Assembly: GCA_014804365.1 (NCBI GenBank)
Contig: JAAUZX010000002.1
Span: forward strand, 1-64,000
Origin: Lachnospiraceae bacterium
GTDB taxonomy: Bacteria > Bacillota > Clostridia > Lachnospirales > Lachnospiraceae
DNA length: 64,000 nucleotides
Direction: 5' to 3'
Part shown: piece after piece, positions 1-10,099 of the stretch
Numbering within the stretch: position 1 is the stretch's first letter
Layout: every line of letters begins with the position of its first letter
Position numbers and translations under genes: made by a program
Notes under the pieces: generated by a model
Told to the model about the DNA's origin: nothing
Seen by the model: only the letters and a program-made list of their open reading frames with translations
Database searches by the model: none

Positions 1-4
1 TATA

Positions 5-1441
5 ATGGCAGAACAGATTAAAAAGCCGGTTGGAATCATGGAAACCGTTCTTCGTGACGCACATCAGTCTCTGATCGCGACCAGAATGCCTACCGAGAAA
101 ATGCTTCCAATCGTAGATAAAATGGATAAAGTCGGCTACCATGCTGTAGAGTGCTGGGGCGGCGCTACTTTCGATGCGTCTCTTCGTTTCTTGAAAGAAG
201 ATCCGTGGGAGAGACTTAGAAAGTTAAGAGATGGCTTTAAGAATACCAAGTTACAGATGTTATTCAGAGGTCAGAATATCTTGGGATACAGACCTTATGC
301 GGATGATGTTGTGTATTCGTTTGTTGAGAAATCCATTGCAAACGGTATCGATGTCATCAGAATTTTTGACTGCCTGAACGATATCCGTAACCTTCAGGCG
401 GCGGTAGATGCAACCAACAAGATTAAGAAGCAGGAAGGCAGAGGAGAGTCTCAGATCGCGCTTTCCTATACGCTTGGAGATGCCTATACGTTAGAGTATT
501 GGGCGGATATGGCGAAGAAGATTGAGGAAATGGGTGCGGATTCCATCTGTATCAAGGATATGGCGGGTCTGCTCGTTCCCTACCGCGCAGAAGAGCTCGT
601 AAAGACGTTAAAGGAGAGCACCAAGCTTCCGATCCAGTTGCATACTCACTATACATCTGGCGTAGCGTCCATGACATATTTGAAAGCTGTTGAGGCCGGC
701 GTGGATGTCATTGACTGTGCAATTTCTCCTTTTGCACTGGGTACTTCACAGCCTGCGACAGAGGTTATGGTAGAGACCTTTAAGGGCACACCCTACGATA
801 CCGGATATGATCAGGAAATTCTGGCAGAGATTGCAGATTACTTCCGTCCTTATCGTGAGGAATGTATCGAATCCGGTCTGATGAGCACTAAGGTACTCGG
901 CGTTAACATTAATACATTGCGTTATCAGGTTCCCGGCGGTATGCTGTCTAACATGGTAAGCCAGTTGAAGGAGCAGAAGGCAGAGGATAAATATCAGGAG
1001 GTACTGGAAGAGATTCCGAGAGTCCGTAAGGATTGCGGCGAGCCTCCGCTTGTTACACCTTCCTCTCAGATCGTCGGTACACAGGCGGTATTTAATGTGC
1101 TGATGGGCGAGAGATATAAGATGGCAACAGGAGAGTTTAAGGATTTGCTTCGTGGTAATTACGGGCAGACAGTTAAACCTATGAGCCAGGAAGTGATCGA
1201 TAAGGTTATTCCCGGAGAGCCTCGTTCTACCGCTCGTTCCGCAGAGGCAACCGGTCACGTTGAGCCGGAGCTTGCAGGTTTGGAAGCGGAGATGAAGGAA
1301 TGGAAACAGCAGGACGAGGATGTGCTGTCCTACGCACTGTTCCCGCAGGTGGCAATCGACTTCTTCAAGTACCGTCAGGCACAGCAGGAGAAAGTAGATA
1401 TGACCCAGGCTGATACCAAGAATGCAGCTTATCCTGTATAA
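5..1441 (+). CDS. Biotin-dependent carboxyltransferase subunit, oxaloacetate decarboxylase alpha type (no biotinyl domain)
   Basis: This 478-residue protein is the carboxyltransferase subunit of a biotin enzyme, of the oxaloacetate decarboxylase alpha / pyruvate carboxylase B / transcarboxylase 5S family. It moves a carboxyl group between oxaloacetate (or a related oxo-acid) and a biotin carrier. The N-terminal TIM barrel carries the DAHQSLIATR motif near residue 18, a metal-site stretch LHTHYTSG near residue 217, and the conserved LRYQVPGGMLSN segment near residue 300. The chain ends shortly after the conserved C-terminal domain, so the lipoyl-like biotin carrier domain (AMKM) must be a separate protein, probably upstream of the window. 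Only four bases of upstream sequence are present, so the start rests on the open frame and family fit. A terminator follows. The exact substrate (oxaloacetate decarboxylase versus pyruvate carboxylase B) cannot be settled from this subunit alone. Confidence 0.9.
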   Translation: MAEQIKKPVGIMETVLRDAHQSLIATRMPTEKMLPIVDKMDKVGYHAVECWGGATFDASLRFLKEDPWERLRKLRDGFKNTKLQMLFRGQNILGYRPYADDVVYSFVEKSIANGIDVIRIFDCLNDIRNLQAAVDATNKIKKQEGRGESQIALSYTLGDAYTLEYWADMAKKIEEMGADSICIKDMAGLLVPYRAEELVKTLKESTKLPIQLHTHYTSGVASMTYLKAVEAGVDVIDCAISPFALGTSQPATEVMVETFKGTPYDTGYDQEILAEIADYFRPYREECIESGLMSTKVLGVNINTLRYQVPGGMLSNMVSQLKEQKAEDKYQEVLEEIPRVRKDCGEPPLVTPSSQIVGTQAVFNVLMGERYKMATGEFKDLLRGNYGQTVKPMSQEVIDKVIPGEPRSTARSAEATGHVEPELAGLEAEMKEWKQQDEDVLSYALFPQVAIDFFKYRQAQQEKVDMTQADTKNAAYPV

Positions 1442-1464
1442 GAGTGATAAAGCGTAAATAAATG

Positions 1465-1519
1465 ATTGCGAGCCGAGCCTTTCCGCGTATATGGTAAAGG
1501 GGAGGTTCGCAATTTTTTT
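1465..1519 (+). terminator. Rho-independent terminator after the carboxyltransferase gene
   Basis: ATTGCGA pairs with TTCGCAAT, further pairing is possible inside, and seven T residues follow. The TTG proposed by the ORF track as the start of the next gene lies within the left arm, so that start is not credible. Confidence 0.8.
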
Positions 1520-1534
1520 AATATGAGAGGACAG

Positions 1535-4500
1535 ATGATAGTGGTTAGACGAATTTTGACATTTGTATTGGCAGGAATATTGGTGTTTGAGATGCCGGCG
1601 ACAGCGTATGCTGCAGAGAGTAATATAAGGATAGAGACAACAAACGGGACAGAGCTTTCGGCTGTGGAGGGCGAAGACGGCGTTTTATATAATAGTAGTA
1701 CGAATACTATCGGCAATAGTGAAGATACCGATGGTAATGGTAGTGCCGGAAACATTGATAATAATGAAGCGGCTGATGGCAATGTTGAAGGTACTGATAA
1801 TAACAGCAGTAATGAAGATACTGACAATAATGGCGGTGCAAGTAATCCTGAAAACGGAGACGAAAGCATCGACATCGGAGATGCAGATCACAGCAGTGAT
1901 AATACTGATGATCTATCCGGCGAAGAGACAGGAGATGATCTCGGGACAGATGAGACAGAAGAGGGAGAAGGAAATGCTTCTGTTTCAGAAAACGATAGTT
2001 CCGTCTCCGGGAACACTGTGCTTGCAATGGCAGATATGGGGGATGTATCCCCGTCAGAGAACACTATAACCGAGATCTCCTATGAGGAGGCAAAGAATAG
2101 CGGTGTGACGATCAATGCGCCGGACAGCCGGGAGGGCAGCGCATGGTATTCTTTTACGGCACCAAGGACGGGGCGGTACGCCTTCTATACGGACAGCGTG
2201 GATTGTGAGGGCACGGGTTATATCTATGTCAATCTGTACAAAACGCCTTCTGACAGTACAAGGAATCATTGGGCACATTTTGATCCCAACGGAAACACAT
2301 TTGTAGATTACTGGTATTTGTGGATCAATACCGATTATATGGAAGCTGGGGAGACTGTCTACATTGAAACTTATGTAAAAGACAAGGCAGGCAGAACGTT
2401 TACGTTGAAGGCTGCTGATCAGACGGAAGCTGAGGCAGATGCAGAAGGCGTGAGCAGTCTTGTGCTTGAGAACGGCGACAGGCTTACGTTCAGGGCACAG
2501 GCGGGGTGTGAGCGGCTGCGGTTTCATGCGGAAGCCGACTATGTGGATAAGAGCAGTGAAGGCAGGTATTTTATACGGCCGTATTGGGGGCCGGCGGATC
2601 ACAGTGAGGGAGATCAGGATGTAGGCGACGTTAGTCAGACTTCCAAGAGAAATCTTTATCTCAGAGCATGGAAGGAATGCGAGGGTGAGGTAGAGTCTGG
2701 AACGGTGGCACAAGCCACGGCTTACGATGTTTCCTATATGGTCATGTATACTCCGGAGGAAGATCTGCGCAAAGCACAGTTTGTGGCGTTGATTTCGGGT
2801 ATACAATGCGTTACGAAAGAAAAAGAAGAGGGTGACTGGTTGTATATTCATGATGAGGAATGTACGGATCATTCCATCGTACTGGATGTGGAGCCGTTTC
2901 CTGCACAGACCGGGAGCAACAGGAATCTTTACTGTTACTATGCTCCTGCGGACGGGACGGAGCCGGAGAAGTACGTATTGATCGACAAATATAAGTGGTA
3001 TCAATTTGAGGGACTGCGTGCGGGGACGGAGTATCGGTTCGATTTTCGGACAAGCGAATGGGGAGAGACGGTTAAGTCGGTGACTTACCGGACTACGGGA
3101 ACCCCGGTGGAAATCAAGGTTTATGATTATGACATTCACGTAACGGAGGATTTTAAGACGCTTGCAGTGCGGGCGAAGACGGATTATCAGGGAACCGGCG
3201 AAGTTTTTCTCCGTGGCAGTGTTATAGACGCGCTGGGAAGAAAATCTTCGTTGAGTGGAAGCATGATGCCAAACGTTGTGAATGAGCAGGAAGTAGAACT
3301 GCGTTGTGGTCCGTTTATCGGATTAGAGAGAATTTTCCTGTCTGGGGAAACATATCAGGCGGAGATCTGGATTGAGTTTGAGGAAGAATGTATTACTACA
3401 GAGCATCAGATCATTTCATTTGACACACCGGAGAACGCGGTTTATGGAGAAGATGACATTACTTTGCATGTGACGCAGGACAGTGAGGTTAAGACTACGG
3501 TCAGCTGTGAGTTTCAGGCGCCGAAAGGAGCTCAACCCTATTATATATTTTACAGATCCGTAGGCGAGACAAGGTATAGTGGTAAGTCGGTAACAGTAGA
3601 TTCCGAGTACAAGGGAAGTGTGTCAATCGAAAAACTATCGCGTGGCATGAAATATGAGTTTGCACTGTGTATCGGCGGCTTTATGAAACGTTGTACTCTG
3701 GACTTAAATGAGTCCGGAATCGGATTGGAAAGGGTGGAAGATGAGGCTACAGACTTCGAGAGCCCATATGACTTCACTCATACATATCGCCTTTCAGGGA
3801 CGAAAGAAGCAATGTCGGGCGATTATTATTTACAGTTTCAGTATGTCAGTGCGGACAAATGGAATGGCTGGTATAGCTATAGAGATGCCGGAGCTTCGAT
3901 ATGTCTCAATGAGGCGAATCAGTATCAGACGACATTTTCCAGCGCAGCAAATACCAGCCTGTGGTTTGAACCGGGTGGAGAATATTATCTGTGCTGGCTG
4001 GTGGGTAAATCTAAGAATGTAAGCAGGGACAATGCGGAATGCTGCCTGTATGAGAAACTGACCACGCCTTCTGCAGCTCCTCTGCAGATCGAGGAGAGCG
4101 GCTATATGGAGTACCGAGTGACATTGAATGAGCAGGATGTTGCCGGTATGAAAGCGCATGACAGAAGCAGGGCATTCAAAGCCTTTATCAGAAGGGAAGG
4201 CGCCTCCTCTTATACGGAGTATCCTTCGAATTATACTTTCAGTGCGGCGAATAACTACAGCTGTATTCTGACAGGATTGAACCTTGCGTTTAACAGCCGA
4301 TATCAGCTGGTTATCGGGAGTGGGACGGAGTTTAGAATTGCGGAAGGTATTCTGGTTACCGGTGACGATGGACAGAAGCTCAGGATTGATTCCGTGAATG
4401 CTATGGTGACTGTTGCCGATCTTTCCTACACGATACAGGGCATTGATCCAAATAAAAGACCGCTTTTGATCCTTTATTTCAGAAAGTCGGGCAGTGCGGA

Positions 4501-7500
4501 ATGGGAGCGGAAATATTATACCGGATATACGAATGGCAAAATTACACTGAGGGGATTGCAGGATAGTACGGAATATGAATATAAGATCGGGCTTGGAGCC
4601 AGCTCAACTACGCCGATCAATGAATTGACCTGTCTACAGCAAGGTAGCTTTACCACCCATGAAGAAACGAGGCAGATATCGCTATTGTCTGTCAGACCGA
4701 GGATGGCGGATGTCTCGTTCACCTGTTCTGTCAGCGGGATGGAAAACAGCGCAGCTGACGATTCTTGTCTGGTATTATGGATCAGGCCCGCTGTGAAAGG
4801 AACGGGGCAAACGGGCTGGTGGAGAGGTACTGATACCAAAATCAGCAAAAATAATGCCAAGGTCGAAATAGGGCTTAGCAGGCTGGAGAAAGAGACAGAG
4901 TATGAATACAGGATTGGATTAGGCAGGGAAGGGGTTCCGCCCGCTAATGAGCTGGCTGCCGCGATAGAAGGATCTTTTACTACCACACCGGATCCCCGTA
5001 AAGTGACGGTCATGGCAACGCCCGGAATCTACAGGGCGGTCTTTGACTGCGTCGTAAGCGGGGTAGAGAGTTCCGGTTATCTGATCTGTTATTTCCGTGA
5101 AGATACGGAAGAGGGAACATGGCACAAGGCAGAGGCTAAGAGTGTATCCGAGTCTTCGTCCTCGGTATTGCTTCGGGCAGGCGGACTGCAGGAGAATGCA
5201 CGATATCAGTATAAGATTGGTTTCGGCAAAACTGCCAATGTGGAAGCAGATGCGTTGGAGCAGCCGATGGATGGAGCGTTTTCCACCAATCCAGATACCC
5301 GTGAAGTGGCGATCGCATCATCTCCAAGAGTGATTTCCGCAGACATTGCGTATACATTAAACAGGATGGAATATACGGATGATGATTATCTGTGCGGTTA
5401 TATCAGAGAAAAGGACGACACAGGAGAGGCTGGCGGGGAGAATGCCGTAGATAGTAACAGGCAGGCGACAGTCGCATGGGAACATCAATTTTCTGTACCC
5501 GTAAATAATCGCAGTATGGGCGGCAGCGTCAAGATTACGGGATTAAAGGCGGACACGGAATATGAGATGATCGTAGGCTTCGGCGCCGTTGAAGACTGCG
5601 GGACGGATCAACTGATCCATACAAAAACCATAGAGCTTACGACTTTAGAGGATGTGCGCAAAGTTTCTGAGGCAAAAGCCAATGTGAAGGAAACAAGCGT
5701 TATTTTGAGTGCGCTTTTTGAGGGTAACATCGAGCCACAGGCTTCTTACGTGATCTTTTTCTATAAAACAAAAGATGAAAAGAATTGGCATAAGGTAGGA
5801 TATGTCACCAATGTGAGCGGTGTAGAATCCAGAGAATGCAGCGCAACATTGACCGGATTGGTCAGAGATGCGGAATATGATTTTGCGGCGGTGGTCGCTG
5901 ATTCGAGCAGCGGGGTGTCTGACCCTGACAGTGTGACAGATATCAATAAAAAGGCAACTGGCGAATTTAAGACAACGCCTGCAGTGGCTCCTGTTTCGGT
6001 CACGCTTTTGCAGGAGAATCTGTATCTGAATGTAGGTGAGGCGTACAGGAATGAAAAGGGTTACGGATATGAGGAGCTGAAAGTCTCATGGAGCCCTGAT
6101 AAGATCACCAAGGACTTTGTGTGGGAGAGTAGTAACCCGGATGTAGCCACAGTGTCGGAGGACGGCAAAGTGACTGCGGCTGCACCGGGCATCGCAGAGA
6201 TTACGGTGGCTTCCCTCTATAATCCGGAAGCAACGGATACATGTCATGTGGTAGTAAACAATTATCAGATTGGTCATTTGGACGATGCGGGGAATATCAC
6301 ATGGCAGGATAAGGAAATGTTTGAGGCCGTAAAAGGGCAGCGATACAGCGGATACAGCCTTTACGATCCGGGTACGGGTACGCCCGTCGAACTTGCGGAC
6401 ATAACAGTTGTTTCTGACAATGAGACGGTTGCTTCATGGAATGAAGGCGAGATCGCGGCCAGTCAGGTCGGTACGGCTAAGCTGATATTTGCGGCTTCGG
6501 ATTCGGTCAAGGCCTATATGACAGTAAATGTGAGTTCTGTGCCCGGCAAGGGATTTGATATTATCGGATTTACTGCAAGCAATTCCAATTATCCGGCAGT
6601 GCAGGAAGAGGAGAAGGATGAAGAACGTGTGCAGTATACACTGGCATGTAAATCCGGTCTTACTTATACTGCAGTAGGGGAGATTATGCCCGGAACCACC
6701 GAGTTTGTAAACGGTGACTTTACATGGAGCATTGATGATACGGCAGTGGCTGAAGTGACGGAAGAAGGCGTGGTCTCGCCCAAGGCAGCGGGTAAGGCAG
6801 TACTTCGCGTTACACCGAAAGACGCGGGCCAAGATGGCGGGGCACCATATACAGGGCAGACCTGCGAGATAACGCTGCAGATCAAAGAACTGGCTTCCGA
6901 GCAGCTTGTGAATGCAACGCCTGTCTATGCGTTGGCGAATATCAGCAGCAAGATCGGTGATGTGAGGATGCCGCCGGAAAAGGCATGGGAAGGCTGGCAG
7001 TGGGAGGAACCGAATACGCCGATCATCATTAACGGCGTCAACAGGGCGTCCTATCCGTTCCGGGCAGTCTATACTGGAGAGGAATACTATCCGGAAGAGA
7101 AGACGATCAATGTGTATATTGCGAAAGTGACAGGAATGTCAGTATTTGAAGACGCCGATCCCGGACACAACAATGTGGTCGAGGTAAGCACTGTGGATGA
7201 GAACGGTGATCTGACAGAGGATTCCGATCGTCTGGCATTGACGGTAGAATCTTTGTATTATGGGCGATTGAATCCTTATGAAGAGACCAATTATTACTAT
7301 GATGTGGATGTTACTGCCCCCGCAAACGTGATTGTACAGAAAGAGGGTTTTCAGGAGGAGGATTACCGGCTGTGCAAAAAATTTAATATTACGGCAGTCA
7401 AGCCGGGTAACTATACACTTACGGCGGTCATTAAAGTAAAAGACAAGAATAACAGTCATGAAAAGATACTGGCAAAGAAAACCTATAAACTGAAAGCCGT

Positions 7501-9916
7501 TGCGGGGAAGATGGCCTATGTGGAGCTGGTACCGGAAAACGCGGATGACGTGATCCTCGAGAATGACCGGATCATCATAAACAGCGATAAGAATGTGACG
7601 AGCTTTGATGTGTATGCCGAACTGACCGACAGGAACAGCACAAGTGTGGGGGATTTCTCTGCCGTGAAGATCGCATGGAGTGTCACGGATAAGAAAGTGA
7701 TTGCCGTGAAACCGTCTAAGGATACCCATTCAGCGGAAATCACCGTCAAGGGGGAAGGACATGCGATCCTGACGGCAAAGGTTAAGGATGCGGCGGGACA
7801 TACGGACTCGCTTCGAATCGAAATACAGAACAAAATGCCGCGTATCAATACGGAGAAGGTAAATGTCAATCTCGCATACGATTATGATACGACGGCAGGC
7901 AGGAATCTGGCCAAAGCATCTTCGGGTATGGTGGAGATCGTTCCTGCATACGGTGAGAAAGTGGAGAGCGTTACACTGTATGACGGTGACGGGGAGACGA
8001 TCTGCTCCGATCTGCTGATGGTAAATGAGACGGCGGCCTCCGTCTGCAAGCTGCTGATTCGTGACAGCAAGACAACAAAGACAGGAACCTATGATTGTGT
8101 TCTTGGTGTGAAGACGAATGGCAGGAGCGAAGCATACTTCTATCCGCTTCGCGTGACGGTAAAAGATGAGCAGGCAAAAGTGACCGCTAAGTCTAACAGA
8201 GCGGTGAATCTGTTCTATCGGTCTGATCCGGCATCGGTGGATATCGCTGTACCGGGATCAGTCAGTATTGAATCAGTAGTCTGGGAGTCTGATGAGGCAG
8301 ATCAGAATCACGGATTCAGCGCCGGAACCGTTGAGTACGCAGCTTATGATACTTTTAAGAAGGCGAATAATGTAGAGCGGTTCTACTTTAAACAGGGAGA
8401 CATTCAGCTTACAGACAAAAATAAACCTGCGGATCTTAATGCTTTTTCCGGGAAAGTCAAGGTGAAAGCGCAAGGGTATAAAGAACCCAATGAAGGCGTG
8501 AAGGTTTCCCTTAAATGGAATTATAAGAAACCCGCTATTGTCACGAAGGCGGCTTCTGCTACGCTGATTCCCACGATGACTGACCATAATGTGGGCAGAT
8601 TCGATTTATATAACAGTACGGATAAGAAAACATTACTCTATAACAATGACAGTGCGACGCAGCAGAATCCGAAATATTATTACAGTGAGTTGAGCTGTGA
8701 CAATGACAGTGTGAAGTTTTTGCCTAATTCCTCTACATTGGGCTGGCGTAGATATACCTATACCGGCAGTAAGACGAAAGGAAGCGAGAAACTTACTCTG
8801 ACGATCAGAAATGCCGACTGGAGAGAGCCGGTATATGCGGTACATACCGTTAAGCTGGCGGCACCGGTGCCTTATCTTACGAATACGCAGTTGACGCTGA
8901 ATACGACGCGGATCGGTACTGTGTACACAGAGATCGGACTGAAGAATGCGTATGACGGTAATCTGAACTGTGACAACATTATAGTTGAGGGCGGTAACCC
9001 GAAAGCAAAGGCGCTTCTTGCGGAGGACCTGTTGGAGATCAGTCAGGACAGTGCGCAGAAGAACAGAGTCGTTGTAAAGGTAAACCGTGCGGAGACTATG
9101 GATCAGGCTGCGATCGCAAATGGCACTTATCCTTTTAAGGTAACGCCATGCTATACGGATGCTTATGGAAATATTGTGAGGGCGAAGACGCTGAATCTGA
9201 AGATCAAGGTAACGAACAAAGCAGTCACCGCTAAGGTTAAGGTGTCCGGCAAACTGGATCTGACCAAGGAAATCGGTAATAACAGCTCCAATTATATCAG
9301 TTTGAAGACGATGTTTAAAAATATCGGCAGTAATTATACGATCAAGAGCAATATGAGACTGTACGGCGAATACAGCAATTATTTCGATCTGCGGATTCTT
9401 ACAAACTATCCCGGACAGTATCGTCTGAGGATCAAACAGGATGGCAAGCTGAAAGCCGGACAGCGTTATAAGCTGGCGCTCGGGTACACCATTGTGATGG
9501 AAAACGGCGATACCTTTACGGTGAGGAGTCAGACCTTTACGGTGACACCGAAGCAGAGCCAGCCGAAGATAAAGATATCCGATAATAACCAAACCCTATA
9601 CGCGGCGGCGGATACGCTGTACAGAACTTATAAAATGGAAGTGCTTTCTGAGGGCGGTTATATCATCAATGATGTGTCGGGCAGCTTAGACTGTAATAAG
9701 GATGGCAAAGCGGATCTGAAGGTATATGGTCTCACGAGACAGACGGACAGCAATACGATTACTTTCAGGGTGGCGATCGCGGACAGGGACGGTATCATGA
9801 CGGTTACCGGAGTGAAGGGAAAGAGCTACACGATTCCGATTGTCGTACAGTTAAAAGGAAGGGACGGCATAACCAAAGATTTGAAGACGCAAGTCAAGGT
9901 TACGGTGAAGCGATAA
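1535..9916 (+). CDS. Giant secreted protein with Fn3-like and Ig-like (BIG2) repeats, about 2,793 aa
   Basis: This is a very large exported surface or secreted protein of unknown function. From the chosen ATG it begins with a clear signal peptide (VVRRILTFVLAGILVF, cleavage probably after TAYA). That ATG has AGAGGA about five bases upstream; the ORF-track TTG start at 1466 lies in the preceding terminator. Residues about 30-170 form an acidic Asn/Asp/Gly/Glu/Ser linker. A beta-rich region with a WYSFTAPRTGRYAFY segment, like a pre-peptidase C-terminal domain, follows near residue 200. From about residue 940 to 1485 there are five tandem Fn3-like modules of 100-120 residues, each ending in a TEYEYKIGLG-like strand and a GSFTT-like strand. 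BIG2-type modules come next (FVWESSNPDVATVSEDGKV near 1530, FTWSIDDTAVAEVTEEGVV near 1720, a third near 2030). The last 700 residues are beta-rich and unassigned. No LPXTG, SLH or choline-binding anchor is visible at the C terminus, so the mode of retention is unknown. Adhesion is an inference only. Confidence 0.85.
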   Translation: MIVVRRILTFVLAGILVFEMPATAYAAESNIRIETTNGTELSAVEGEDGVLYNSSTNTIGNSEDTDGNGSAGNIDNNEAADGNVEGTDNNSSNEDTDNNGGASNPENGDESIDIGDADHSSDNTDDLSGEETGDDLGTDETEEGEGNASVSENDSSVSGNTVLAMADMGDVSPSENTITEISYEEAKNSGVTINAPDSREGSAWYSFTAPRTGRYAFYTDSVDCEGTGYIYVNLYKTPSDSTRNHWAHFDPNGNTFVDYWYLWINTDYMEAGETVYIETYVKDKAGRTFTLKAADQTEAEADAEGVSSLVLENGDRLTFRAQAGCERLRFHAEADYVDKSSEGRYFIRPYWGPADHSEGDQDVGDVSQTSKRNLYLRAWKECEGEVESGTVAQATAYDVSYMVMYTPEEDLRKAQFVALISGIQCVTKEKEEGDWLYIHDEECTDHSIVLDVEPFPAQTGSNRNLYCYYAPADGTEPEKYVLIDKYKWYQFEGLRAGTEYRFDFRTSEWGETVKSVTYRTTGTPVEIKVYDYDIHVTEDFKTLAVRAKTDYQGTGEVFLRGSVIDALGRKSSLSGSMMPNVVNEQEVELRCGPFIGLERIFLSGETYQAEIWIEFEEECITTEHQIISFDTPENAVYGEDDITLHVTQDSEVKTTVSCEFQAPKGAQPYYIFYRSVGETRYSGKSVTVDSEYKGSVSIEKLSRGMKYEFALCIGGFMKRCTLDLNESGIGLERVEDEATDFESPYDFTHTYRLSGTKEAMSGDYYLQFQYVSADKWNGWYSYRDAGASICLNEANQYQTTFSSAANTSLWFEPGGEYYLCWLVGKSKNVSRDNAECCLYEKLTTPSAAPLQIEESGYMEYRVTLNEQDVAGMKAHDRSRAFKAFIRREGASSYTEYPSNYTFSAANNYSCILTGLNLAFNSRYQLVIGSGTEFRIAEGILVTGDDGQKLRIDSVNAMVTVADLSYTIQGIDPNKRPLLILYFRKSGSAEWERKYYTGYTNGKITLRGLQDSTEYEYKIGLGASSTTPINELTCLQQGSFTTHEETRQISLLSVRPRMADVSFTCSVSGMENSAADDSCLVLWIRPAVKGTGQTGWWRGTDTKISKNNAKVEIGLSRLEKETEYEYRIGLGREGVPPANELAAAIEGSFTTTPDPRKVTVMATPGIYRAVFDCVVSGVESSGYLICYFREDTEEGTWHKAEAKSVSESSSSVLLRAGGLQENARYQYKIGFGKTANVEADALEQPMDGAFSTNPDTREVAIASSPRVISADIAYTLNRMEYTDDDYLCGYIREKDDTGEAGGENAVDSNRQATVAWEHQFSVPVNNRSMGGSVKITGLKADTEYEMIVGFGAVEDCGTDQLIHTKTIELTTLEDVRKVSEAKANVKETSVILSALFEGNIEPQASYVIFFYKTKDEKNWHKVGYVTNVSGVESRECSATLTGLVRDAEYDFAAVVADSSSGVSDPDSVTDINKKATGEFKTTPAVAPVSVTLLQENLYLNVGEAYRNEKGYGYEELKVSWSPDKITKDFVWESSNPDVATVSEDGKVTAAAPGIAEITVASLYNPEATDTCHVVVNNYQIGHLDDAGNITWQDKEMFEAVKGQRYSGYSLYDPGTGTPVELADITVVSDNETVASWNEGEIAASQVGTAKLIFAASDSVKAYMTVNVSSVPGKGFDIIGFTASNSNYPAVQEEEKDEERVQYTLACKSGLTYTAVGEIMPGTTEFVNGDFTWSIDDTAVAEVTEEGVVSPKAAGKAVLRVTPKDAGQDGGAPYTGQTCEITLQIKELASEQLVNATPVYALANISSKIGDVRMPPEKAWEGWQWEEPNTPIIINGVNRASYPFRAVYTGEEYYPEEKTINVYIAKVTGMSVFEDADPGHNNVVEVSTVDENGDLTEDSDRLALTVESLYYGRLNPYEETNYYYDVDVTAPANVIVQKEGFQEEDYRLCKKFNITAVKPGNYTLTAVIKVKDKNNSHEKILAKKTYKLKAVAGKMAYVELVPENADDVILENDRIIINSDKNVTSFDVYAELTDRNSTSVGDFSAVKIAWSVTDKKVIAVKPSKDTHSAEITVKGEGHAILTAKVKDAAGHTDSLRIEIQNKMPRINTEKVNVNLAYDYDTTAGRNLAKASSGMVEIVPAYGEKVESVTLYDGDGETICSDLLMVNETAASVCKLLIRDSKTTKTGTYDCVLGVKTNGRSEAYFYPLRVTVKDEQAKVTAKSNRAVNLFYRSDPASVDIAVPGSVSIESVVWESDEADQNHGFSAGTVEYAAYDTFKKANNVERFYFKQGDIQLTDKNKPADLNAFSGKVKVKAQGYKEPNEGVKVSLKWNYKKPAIVTKAASATLIPTMTDHNVGRFDLYNSTDKKTLLYNNDSATQQNPKYYYSELSCDNDSVKFLPNSSTLGWRRYTYTGSKTKGSEKLTLTIRNADWREPVYAVHTVKLAAPVPYLTNTQLTLNTTRIGTVYTEIGLKNAYDGNLNCDNIIVEGGNPKAKALLAEDLLEISQDSAQKNRVVVKVNRAETMDQAAIANGTYPFKVTPCYTDAYGNIVRAKTLNLKIKVTNKAVTAKVKVSGKLDLTKEIGNNSSNYISLKTMFKNIGSNYTIKSNMRLYGEYSNYFDLRILTNYPGQYRLRIKQDGKLKAGQRYKLALGYTIVMENGDTFTVRSQTFTVTPKQSQPKIKISDNNQTLYAAADTLYRTYKMEVLSEGGYIINDVSGSLDCNKDGKADLKVYGLTRQTDSNTITFRVAIADRDGIMTVTGVKGKSYTIPIVVQLKGRDGITKDLKTQVKVTVKR

Positions 9917-9941
9917 ACAGGTAAAATAATAATAACAGCAG

Positions 9942-9991
9942 AAATCCCTTGAGCGAGGCTTTTTTTTACAAGCTGAGATCAAGGGATTTTT
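9942..9991 (+). terminator. Rho-independent terminator after the giant secreted protein gene
   Basis: AAATCCCTTGA pairs with TCAAGGGATTT and a T run follows. A second T tract sits in the apical loop. Confidence 0.8.
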
Positions 9992-10017
9992 GTATGACAT
10001 TTTTTTGCATTTCTTAG

Positions 10018-10046
10018 TTGACGGAGGTTACATAATATATTATAAT
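10018..10046 (+). promoter_or_regulatory. Sigma-A promoter of the TetR-family gene
   Basis: TTGACG and TATAAT are separated by exactly 17 bases. The predicted transcript start is near 10053, which places the upstream in-frame ATG at 10052 at the very edge of the mRNA and supports the later start at 10100. Confidence 0.75.
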
Positions 10047-10059
10047 AACATATGTTACC
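10026..10059 (+). promoter_or_regulatory. Palindromic operator candidate overlapping the tetR promoter
   Basis: GGTTACATA...TATGTTACC is a 34-base imperfect palindrome (13 of 17 arm positions match by hand). It covers the -10 hexamer and the expected start point. A perfect 12-base core, TAACATATGTTA, occupies 10046-10057. Its position just ahead of a TetR-type gene suggests autorepression; that is inference. Confidence 0.6.
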
Positions 10060-10099
10060 AAAAGATGATATATTTACGATACGAGAGAGGGTATATCTT

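Noticed and set aside
1466-1534. TTG start and 23-residue N-terminal extension of the giant protein
   Set aside because: It lies in the terminator of the previous gene; the ATG at 1535 has a ribosome site and begins a proper signal peptide.
2054-3139. 361-codon antisense ORF on the minus strand
   Set aside because: It is a shadow of the giant gene; the translation has no recognisable domain and is rich in residues expected from an antisense frame.
8633-9592. 319-codon antisense ORF on the minus strand
   Set aside because: Shadow of the repeat-rich giant gene, with no ribosome site or recognisable family.
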